In this document: positions 6,248 through 11,595 of the stretch, piece by piece
How positions within the stretch are numbered: position 1 is the stretch's first letter
How the letters are laid out: each line of letters starts with the position of its first letter
Position numbers and translations under genes: made by a program
The notes under the pieces: model-generated
The model's input: only the letters and a program-made list of their open reading frames with translations
The model's database searches: none
Told to the model about the DNA's origin: nothing
DNA from: CAZJPS01 sp964548055
GTDB lineage: Bacteria > Patescibacteriota > Gracilibacteria > Peribacterales > Peribacteraceae
Assembly (NCBI GenBank): GCA_964548055.1
Contig: CAZJPS010000040.1
Span: 1 to 11,595 of the forward strand
DNA length: 11,595 nt
Direction: 5' to 3'

Positions 6248-7293
6248 TGATGATTTTAGGAATTGAAACATCGTGTGATGAAACGTCGGTGGCGGTTGTA
6301 AAAGATGGTACCCAGGTTCTCTCTGTGGTGATTTCTAGTTCTCAGGCTATGTTTGCCAAACTCGCTGGTGTTATTCCAGAGGAGGCAGCGCGCAGACAGG
6401 TGGAATGTATGCAACCAGTTCTCACTGAAGCATTAAAACAGGCAAACGCATCGATGGATGATATGGATGCCATTGCTGTTACCAAAGGACCAGGACTCTT
6501 AGGATCACTGCTCATTGGAACTACATGTGCTCGAGTCCTCGCATCCATTCACAAAAAACCATTAATTGGTGTGCACCACACGCTCGGACATTTGTCTTCC
6601 ACTTGGTTGGAAGCGGAAGATGAACCACTGTTTCCCATCATCACTTTATCAGCATCGGGTGGACATACAGATCTATGGCATCGAACTTCCCATATCAAGG
6701 GAAAGCTCATTGGCAGAACTCGCGACGATGCAGCAGGAGAAGCCTTTGATAAAGCTGCCAGCATGCTTGGGCTCCCCTACCCGGGTGGACCAGCCATTGG
6801 AAGAATTTCCAGCGAAGGTAATCACACGGCATTTGCATTTCCTTTACCACTTTCACAGGAACACACATTAGATTTTAGTTTTTCAGGACTCAAAACATCT
6901 CTGCGCTATCTTTTGCGTGATCATGACTGGCTAGATGCATCTACAATTCCTGAAGCTACAAAAAAAGATATCGCCGCTTCTTTTCAGCATTCAATTTGTA
7001 GGCACTTAGTAGACCGTATCAAAAAATCCCTGGAACAGTATCCTGAAGCACAAGAAATTCATATGGTGGGCGGAGTATCAGCTAATACGTATCTTCGCAC
7101 GCTCCTTAAAGATTTCTGCGCATCATCTAGCGTTGTATTCAGAGCTCCCAAAAAAGGAATCTACTGCACAGATAATGCTGCGATGATTGCGTCTGCTGGA
7201 TTTTTTTGTGCAGAAGAATCTGCTCACAATGCGTATGCAACATTCACAACAGCAGCATCTTTGCCGCTTGAAGACACGGTGCTTTCATCATAA
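6247..7293 (+). CDS. tsaD: tRNA N6-adenosine threonylcarbamoyltransferase TsaD
   Basis: Catalytic subunit that transfers the threonylcarbamoyl group to A37 of ANN-decoding tRNAs, working with TsaB and TsaE in bacteria. The protein has 348 residues, the normal family length. Motifs: MILGIETSCDETS at the start of the ASKHA fold; TKGPGLLGSLLIGTT (79-93); H111 and H115 in HTLGH, the metal-binding HxxxH; SGGHT (137-141); GEAFDKAASMLGLPYPGGP (164-182); SFSGLKTSLRY (211-221); VGGVSAN (274-280); and TDNAAMIA (308-315) with the metal-ligand Asp. The HxEGH form common in the family reads HTLGH here. The start may be ATG 6247 or the adjacent ATG 6250; neither has a Shine-Dalgarno. The stop directly abuts the stop of the convergent 30-residue gene, leaving no intergenic base. 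Confidence 0.96.
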   Translation: MMILGIETSCDETSVAVVKDGTQVLSVVISSSQAMFAKLAGVIPEEAARRQVECMQPVLTEALKQANASMDDMDAIAVTKGPGLLGSLLIGTTCARVLASIHKKPLIGVHHTLGHLSSTWLEAEDEPLFPIITLSASGGHTDLWHRTSHIKGKLIGRTRDDAAGEAFDKAASMLGLPYPGGPAIGRISSEGNHTAFAFPLPLSQEHTLDFSFSGLKTSLRYLLRDHDWLDASTIPEATKKDIAASFQHSICRHLVDRIKKSLEQYPEAQEIHMVGGVSANTYLRTLLKDFCASSSVVFRAPKKGIYCTDNAAMIASAGFFCAEESAHNAYATFTTAASLPLEDTVLSS

Positions 7294-7386
7294 CTAACGT
7301 GCGCTGAGAATTGGCAATAGTGCCCCAAGCACAATTGCTAGTATCCCAAACACTGCAATGCCGCGTACAAGATTTTTTTGCTTCAT
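7294..7386 (-). CDS. 30-residue single-span membrane peptide, ATGA-coupled
   Basis: Small hypothetical membrane protein. Its ATG (7386-7384) overlaps the TGA of the PKD-repeat gene as ATGA, a classic coupling junction. Its TAG (7296-7294) ends exactly where the tsaD stop begins. Residues 1-8 are basic (MKQKNLVR). Residues ~9-27 are a continuous hydrophobic stretch (GIAVFGILAIVLGALLPIL), and SAR ends the chain. The positive-inside rule predicts a cytoplasmic N-terminus. There is no signal-peptidase site that would leave a mature product and no lipobox. The exact fit between two genes and the start overlap are the main support. Function is unknown; it may accompany the large three-pass protein encoded just upstream, or be a stand-alone membrane peptide. 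Confidence 0.7.
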   Translation of the reverse strand: MKQKNLVRGIAVFGILAIVLGALLPILSAR

Positions 7387-9470
7387 GGTGTAACAGTAAT
7401 AGAAAGTGAAGTACGATCCTGTGCTCCCCATTTATCTTTAAGTATTAAAGATACTGTATAAACACCTGGATCATTGAACACATGCACATAATTCTGCAAT
7501 GCGCTCTGTGCCTGTACTATATCTGGTTGATCCTCCCTTCGCACGTCCCATAAATAGCTTTGCGGAACTCCCGTAGAACAGGATGAATCAAACTCAATTC
7601 CTTTTCCTGCCTGTACTGTAACTCTACTAGCGTTTAAACAGGCACTAAGAGAAGGTTTTCTTACTACAATCGTTCTATTTGCAGAGTATTCATCACCAGT
7701 TGTAGTGACAATTTTAAGAGTAACCACATACTCCCCTGGTATTTCATATGTGTGCTCGGTTCTCGCTGTAGAAGGCTCTTCAACTCTGCCCAGATTTCCT
7801 GTGTCTCCAAAAGACCATTTAAATCCAGCTATCTTTACACCCTCAGGGACAAAACTTTGAGAGGCATCAAAAAGCACGCGAAGGGGCGCTTCCCCATTTT
7901 CAGGTTTCATCAAAATAATTGGCTCTGGAGAAGGCGATGTTACTTCTATACTCATTGGAAGTCTGAATGATTTATTTTCTGCATCTACGCCTGTTAAAAT
8001 TAATGTGTAGGTTCCAGGCTTACGATACGTAGCATCTACGGTCGTTCCCGTCACTTTTGCGTCCTCTGTACCTTGAGTATCCCAACCAAACTGAACAAGT
8101 GGGATGGAAGTCTTTGGCGTAATGGTCACATGCAACGGAGCTTCTCCCTTTACTTTATTTCCTTTTACCTCGGGCTCTCCATCAAAAGACAAATCGGGGA
8201 GTGATAATGGAGGAGTGACGCGTACTATTGTTCCTAATTCTGCAACATCTCCACTGCCGCTGCGAACACGAACAGTCACGGGATACACTCCCTCACGATC
8301 AAAAGTATGACCCACTCGCAGTAAATCTGCGCCTTTTTCTTCCTTATTATCGCCAAAGTTCCAAGAAACTTCGCGAACGGGAACCGTTGTCTCCACTCTA
8401 AAAATTGCACTGAGGGGAGCAGGACCTACTAGAACTTTTGGCTCAGAGGCCAAAGCTGCTGGAAATGGCAAAGGAGGAGGTTCAGTAACACGAATGAGCC
8501 TTGAAAAACTCAATTGAGTTTTGTTTTGTAATTGGATAACTACCGAAACGGTATAATCCCCAACAGTGTAGTACGTGTGAACTGTTTCAGTGTTCTTTGT
8601 TTTCTCCTGAGGACTGGAATCACCATAATCCCACGTCACATCTAATAATTGCTTTGGATCCGATAATAAGTGGCTAACACCAAAACTAACAGGATTTCCT
8701 ACTATGGGCTTTGCGGGAGTAACCGAAAAGACAGCCTGAGAAATTACAAAACTCCTTGTTAAACGACGTGTAGAGGAATCACTTAAAATAATACGCGCAA
8801 CAACACTATAAGAGCCCTGACGCTCAATGAGCACTGTGGTAGTAGGAACAACCGATTCATCATTTGGTTTTCCGTCACCGTCCGTATCCCACTGAAATTT
8901 TGCAACCTTTAATCCTTGTTTACTCAAAATATCCACTGCACGCTGAGCGTTGAGTGTGACAGAAAGCGGAGCAACGAGTTCCGAAGCCGTAGTAGGGCTC
9001 ACAATATCCAGTGGTAGAGAAGGTTCGCGCGTTATAAGCAAAGGAACTGCAGCACTGGCTGCAATCGCAGGGATTAAAGCCACAATCACTCTAAACAAAC
9101 TTCTCTGTTTTACAGAAACAGAAGCTGATGAGGCTCCAATGCGTTTAAGCGCCAGAAATCCTATAAGTAAAAGAAATGCAAGTCCCGCGACACTAGATAC
9201 CAAACCTGCAGACACCAAAGTCTGCATATCCCCTGTTGGGCTCGGCAGAAGTGTTATGAGAGCCAAACACCATACTACGTACCCAACATACAACATCCCA
9301 CCAGCTAATAGAATGAGGCTTCGTACCCTCTTCACGCGCGTATTTACTTTTACGTCGGCCGGCGCTGGTACTGCCTCAGGAATCCGCATAGGAGCTCGTA
9401 CTCCATCCATGGGAACAGAGCCTGAATCATCGGGTGAGGCAAAGGGCTGCTGATTATTTTCTGAAGGCAT
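7383..9470 (-). CDS. Three-pass membrane protein with six PKD-like repeats
   Basis: Predicted envelope protein of 695 residues. Residues 1-45 are polar and proline-rich. Three membrane spans lie at about 51-75, 86-109 and 126-147, followed by a large domain that would face outside if the N-terminus is cytoplasmic. That domain is a string of six immunoglobulin-like PKD units at roughly 157-245, 246-328, 335-419, 425-511, 513-603 and 605-695. The clearest carry WDYGD, WNFGD and WSFGD turns followed by HTY/HTF and a GxYxVxV strand; the first, fourth and sixth are degenerate (WDTDGDG, WDTQG, WDVRR). DTDGDGKPND in the first unit could bind calcium. PKD domains usually serve as rigid spacers or adhesion modules on cell surfaces; no catalytic domain is visible. 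It lies 14 nt downstream of the lipoprotein gene and overlaps the next small gene by 4 nt, implying one operon. Confidence 0.85.
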   Translation of the reverse strand: MPSENNQQPFASPDDSGSVPMDGVRAPMRIPEAVPAPADVKVNTRVKRVRSLILLAGGMLYVGYVVWCLALITLLPSPTGDMQTLVSAGLVSSVAGLAFLLLIGFLALKRIGASSASVSVKQRSLFRVIVALIPAIAASAAVPLLITREPSLPLDIVSPTTASELVAPLSVTLNAQRAVDILSKQGLKVAKFQWDTDGDGKPNDESVVPTTTVLIERQGSYSVVARIILSDSSTRRLTRSFVISQAVFSVTPAKPIVGNPVSFGVSHLLSDPKQLLDVTWDYGDSSPQEKTKNTETVHTYYTVGDYTVSVVIQLQNKTQLSFSRLIRVTEPPPLPFPAALASEPKVLVGPAPLSAIFRVETTVPVREVSWNFGDNKEEKGADLLRVGHTFDREGVYPVTVRVRSGSGDVAELGTIVRVTPPLSLPDLSFDGEPEVKGNKVKGEAPLHVTITPKTSIPLVQFGWDTQGTEDAKVTGTTVDATYRKPGTYTLILTGVDAENKSFRLPMSIEVTSPSPEPIILMKPENGEAPLRVLFDASQSFVPEGVKIAGFKWSFGDTGNLGRVEEPSTARTEHTYEIPGEYVVTLKIVTTTGDEYSANRTIVVRKPSLSACLNASRVTVQAGKGIEFDSSCSTGVPQSYLWDVRREDQPDIVQAQSALQNYVHVFNDPGVYTVSLILKDKWGAQDRTSLSITVTP

Positions 9471-9484
9471 ACGAGTACAAAAAA

Positions 9485-10378
9485 CTAATGTATAGAAGCA
9501 GAAAGCGAGCCGCTAAAAGAAGCGGGTAACAAAGCAGATGTCCCTGTGAAGAGTGGAAGAAACTTTTCTATCGGAAAAGGTTGAATATCAGTTGGTGGGG
9601 TTATAACTGAAGGAACATCGTGATTTTTAAGCTCCATTTGAATATGTGCGCGCACCCCGCTTTCCTTAGGCTCAACCGTCCACGTCAACTCATGAATATA
9701 AAATGTTGTTGCATCTATCCAAATTTCTCCAGTTACGGTGTACGCATCAAAGAATGTATCGAGTGATGTTGCATCAAGACTTTGATGCAAAACGCCTCGA
9801 AGATAAGTGCGCAGCTTCATAGGATCTAATGTCACATCGTAGCGATAAGCATTGCGACCATGGATAGACAGAATCCCCCGATCTCTTGTCACCATAATTG
9901 CATCTGTCTGTGCCTGCATTAACTGTGGATCAGGAGTGAGAAAGCTTGATGCAGAATCTTCAGCCCCCAAAGGGAAACGCCACCATGCCCCGCTAAGAGA
10001 ATTCACAGCATCAGCAAGAGAATTTTTTGGGGTGGAAGTGAAAGAACCGAGCTTTAAAAAAAGTTCTTGCTGCCACCGTGCAATTGCATCTCCTTGTAGA
10101 GTCACAATTTGTTCCTCTCCATTTGCAACATTTTTTTTCGTAATAGCAACTGCGAATTGAGCTTCCTTATTCCCAAACATCAAACCATGTAAATGTATAT
10201 CAAAAGTACCGACGCTTGTGTTATCGACGGTTCCCTTAAAATCAAAGTCGGCCGACTGCATCTGTTCTACTGCAGCCCTCGCTGCTTTTATCACTTCCTC
10301 AGGCTTTAAAGGACCTGTGTGAGAACAGGCACTTAAAAAAAATAGAGCCAACGAGCCGACAATAAAAAATTTTCTCAT
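9485..10378 (-). CDS. Predicted lipoprotein, family not recognised (possibly LolA/LppX-like fold)
   Basis: A 297-residue secreted lipoprotein. The basic MRK start, hydrophobic segment and lipobox L15-S16-A17-C18 make lipidation by Lgt, encoded at 5342-6124, likely. The rest is rich in alternating beta strands: VDNTSVGTFDIHLHGLMFG, EEQIVTLQGDAIARWQQELFLKLGSF, GEIWIDATTFYIHELTWTVE. An early helix, PEEVIKAARAAVEQMQSADF, precedes the strands. That order recalls the LolA/LppX/LprG lipid-carrier fold or outer-membrane-lipoprotein-sorting-like proteins, but I see no decisive motif, so this is weak inference. The ATG overlaps the stop of a preceding 30-codon ORF as ATGA. The PKD gene starts 14 nt after the stop. 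Codon use is like its neighbours. Confidence 0.82.
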   Translation of the reverse strand: MRKFFIVGSLALFFLSACSHTGPLKPEEVIKAARAAVEQMQSADFDFKGTVDNTSVGTFDIHLHGLMFGNKEAQFAVAITKKNVANGEEQIVTLQGDAIARWQQELFLKLGSFTSTPKNSLADAVNSLSGAWWRFPLGAEDSASSFLTPDPQLMQAQTDAIMVTRDRGILSIHGRNAYRYDVTLDPMKLRTYLRGVLHQSLDATSLDTFFDAYTVTGEIWIDATTFYIHELTWTVEPKESGVRAHIQMELKNHDVPSVITPPTDIQPFPIEKFLPLFTGTSALLPASFSGSLSASIH

Positions 10379-10467
10379 TGAGTAGTCAAACCTTCATAAA
10401 TAGTCTGCCCGAAGAGAAGAACGAGGGCTAGTGACCCAATCGCTCTTTTCTGATGCGATACCTTCAG
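10375..10467 (-). CDS. Candidate 30-codon membrane peptide with CTG start, overlapping both neighbours
   Basis: This ORF exactly bridges the gap between the secreted beta protein and the lipoprotein. Its first codon, CTG (10467-10465), overlaps the upstream TGA as CTGA. Its TGA (10377-10375) overlaps the downstream ATG as ATGA. The product would begin MKVSHQKRAIG, continue with a short hydrophobic core SLALVLLFG, and end QTIYEGLTTQ. There is no ATG, GTG or TTG start in a useful position, so initiation would depend on CTG, presumably by re-initiation after the upstream stop. The double 4-nt overlap and basic-then-hydrophobic layout argue for a real gene. The short hydrophobic core and rare start codon argue against it. 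A sequencing change of ATGA to CTGA is another possibility. Confidence 0.45.
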   Translation of the reverse strand: MKVSHQKRAIGSLALVLLFGQTIYEGLTTQ

Positions 10468-11375
10468 TAGGACCGTGGAACATTCCTTATTTCGATATCT
10501 TCAGGATCTTCAACGGTAAATTCAATCGTTCTTCTCCTGCTTGAGCGAATATCACTGCGTACAATAAAAAGATGCTCACTTCCACTTTTTAATACAAATG
10601 GATCCGAAAAATGAAAGCGGACTTTGTCGCCATCAAGAGACGATGCAATATCCGAAAGACGCTCTCCTTTTGCGTTTTCCACAAACAATTTTTGGAGATC
10701 AGCATCTTTAGCTGATCCGTTATTCGTTAGCGTTATTGCTTCAAGCAACTGGTCTTTTTTCGTATCAGACTCAATGCGAAATCTAGACACAATGCGTTTC
10801 GGGCCAAAGCTAAGCGGAAAAGGCAATGCCAACTCTACTACTGTTACATGCGCAGCAGATTCACCTGCAACAACTTTTGCGAGTTTTGGCTGTGTTGATT
10901 GAAGCGTAACTGATGCGCCCTGAATATCTATATTCTTTGCATCTCTTATCATGAATCTATGATTCCCTTCTGCAGCCGCTTCTGGAGAAAAACTCACTAA
11001 AATATCAATACTCACAGTTTCACACGGACGCAATAAAACTTTTTGAAATCTCAGCGTAATAAAACGACGATCAATGAACGAGCTGACACTCCGTGTAACA
11101 CGTTTATCTCCTATCCAACCAGCCATACTTTCAATATCTGAAACATTGCCTAAGCCCAAGTGTTCAAGCATTACGGCATTAAGCTGAGCACTGCCACTAC
11201 AAGAATTATGTAATTCTATCGTCAGCATTGGAACGCGTTGCGCACCTTTTGGTACAACGCTCATGTGTTCCAAAATTTTAGCCTCCACAAAATTCTTTTG
11301 CTCCAAAGCAAGCGCTGGCTTAGACACTATGCAAAGAAACGCAATAATAATTACTAATCGTGAAAATAAGTGCAT
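10464..11375 (-). CDS. Secreted all-beta protein with internal duplication, function unknown
   Basis: A 303-residue exported protein. Residues 1-24 are a Sec signal peptide with a likely cut after KPALA. The mature part appears to hold two related beta-sandwich units, at about 48-153 and 196-298. Both follow the same order: an Asn-rich turn (LHNSCSGSA against LTNNGSAKDA), a strand leading to xFxFxxxxL (LRFQKVLLRPCETV against FHFSDPFVLKSGSE), and a closing FxxxDxxxIxIxx strand (FMIRDAKNIDIQG against FTVEDPEDIEIRN). C59 and C118 fall only in the first unit and could form a disulfide. I do not recognise the family; the layout suggests a surface or adhesion protein. It begins 66 nt after the stop of the preceding minus-strand gene and its stop overlaps the next ORF, so it belongs to the same operon as the lipoprotein and PKD genes. 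Confidence 0.75.
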   Translation of the reverse strand: MHLFSRLVIIIAFLCIVSKPALALEQKNFVEAKILEHMSVVPKGAQRVPMLTIELHNSCSGSAQLNAVMLEHLGLGNVSDIESMAGWIGDKRVTRSVSSFIDRRFITLRFQKVLLRPCETVSIDILVSFSPEAAAEGNHRFMIRDAKNIDIQGASVTLQSTQPKLAKVVAGESAAHVTVVELALPFPLSFGPKRIVSRFRIESDTKKDQLLEAITLTNNGSAKDADLQKLFVENAKGERLSDIASSLDGDKVRFHFSDPFVLKSGSEHLFIVRSDIRSSRRRTIEFTVEDPEDIEIRNVPRSY

Positions 11376-11381
11376 ACGAAA

Positions 11382-11387
11382 ATAATA
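11382..11387 (-). promoter_or_regulatory. Possible -10 box placing the transcript start at the ATG of the secreted beta protein
   Basis: On the minus strand TATTAT (five of six matches to TATAAT) ends 6 nt before the ATG at 11375, so transcription would start at or next to the start codon. That would give a leaderless mRNA, compatible with the lack of a well-placed Shine-Dalgarno (AAGGGG lies 13 nt upstream of the ATG, too far for comfort). No good -35 hexamer is present at 17 nt. Position-based inference only. Confidence 0.25.
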
Positions 11388-11441
11388 GCCCCTTATCGCT
11401 CATCAGAAAAATTTTCTCTGAGTTAATTGCGATACTTGTTT

Positions 11442-11595
11442 TCACCATTTACCACTTGCACCTCCACCTCCAAATGATCCTCCCCCAAAACCACCAAAAC
11501 CACCACCACCGCCTCGTCCACCCCCCAAACCCCCCAACCCCCCCCCAACACACACCCCACCGCCCCCCCCCCCAAAAGGGAAGCAGAAGAGAAAA
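11442..11595 (-). CDS. C-terminus of a protein with a TPM/YgcG-like glycine-rich tail, truncated
   Basis: Only the last codons lie in the window. The protein ends in GGFGGGSFGGGGASGKW followed by TGA (11444-11442). This Gly/Phe/Ser tail ending in GASGxW is the ending I know from bacterial TPM-domain (YgcG-type) and some DUF2207 membrane proteins, which usually have a signal peptide, a TPM domain, a membrane span and this low-complexity tail. The domains themselves are outside the window. The frame stays open to the edge, but from about 11520 on the sequence is poly-C on the plus strand and may contain errors, so translation there should not be trusted. It is the first visible gene of the minus-strand envelope operon. 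Confidence 0.65.
   Translation of the reverse strand, partial: FLFCFPFGGGGGGVCVGGGLGGLGGGRGGGGGFGGFGGGSFGGGGASGKW
11521..11595. other. Poly-C low-complexity contig end, possibly with adapter remnant
   Basis: The plus strand is almost entirely runs of C broken by A, including a run of eleven C at 11563-11573, and finishes in an A/G-rich tail. Glycine codons in the minus-strand gene explain some of this, but not the loss of codon variety relative to 11442-11520. The tail contains AAGCAGAAGA (11581-11590), identical to ten bases of the Illumina P7 adapter. I treat these bases as unreliable. Confidence 0.6.

Noticed and set aside
8950..9453. 167-codon plus-strand ORF inside the PKD gene
   Set aside because: It is antisense to membrane-span and linker coding sequence, and its composition looks like an antisense shadow.
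11399..11422. AGAAAA-A-TTTTCT palindrome upstream of the secreted beta protein gene
   Set aside because: It is short and AT-only, without a T-run or a recognisable operator pattern; compatible with chance in AT-rich spacer.
1..11595. CRISPR arrays, insertion sequences, integrase attachment sites or phage genes
   Set aside because: No regularly spaced direct repeats, transposase or integrase motifs were seen. The only tRNA has no flanking partial copy of its 3' end.

Overview
The window looks like a compact bacterial chromosome segment using the standard bacterial code: TGA ends several genes and is never needed as sense. It most resembles the Candidate Phyla Radiation (Patescibacteria). The evidence is the short MurE-type ligase with a reduced N-terminus and the 'NEDPYxEDP' and 'VDFTVTP' variants I associate with that group, a stand-alone riboflavin kinase, TGGGATTT-type palindromic intergenic repeats, few Shine-Dalgarno sequences and almost no intergenic space. 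A Peregrinibacteria-like lineage is my guess only. TGA as stop argues against the code-25 Gracilibacteria and Absconditabacteria.

Layout, left to right. The 3' two thirds of a transketolase (1-1544, +) is followed by tRNA-Ser(UGA) (1579-1668, -). Next come a secreted protein with three SLH motifs (1816-2847, +), a monofunctional riboflavin kinase (2857-3234, +) and a MurE-like Mur ligase (3265-4578, +). An inverted-repeat element (4591-4669) precedes ribonuclease HII (4691-5338, +), which converges on lgt (5342-6124, -, GTG start). A second inverted-repeat region (6130-6247) separates lgt from the divergent tsaD (6247-7293, +).

From 7294 to the right edge everything is on the minus strand and tightly packed. 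In transcription order it reads: the C-terminus of a protein with a glycine-rich tail like that of TPM/YgcG-type proteins; a secreted all-beta protein with an internal duplication; a previously unmarked 30-codon ORF (CTG start); a lipoprotein; a three-pass membrane protein with six PKD-like repeats; and a 30-residue single-span membrane peptide. Several junctions are 4-nt overlaps, which suggests translational coupling. The lipoprotein would need Lgt, encoded nearby. The left half is housekeeping (pentose phosphate, wall, flavin, DNA and tRNA modification functions). The right half looks like an undescribed envelope module whose job I cannot name.

The last ~75 bases are poly-C-rich, end in a possible adapter match, and probably mark a poor-quality contig end.
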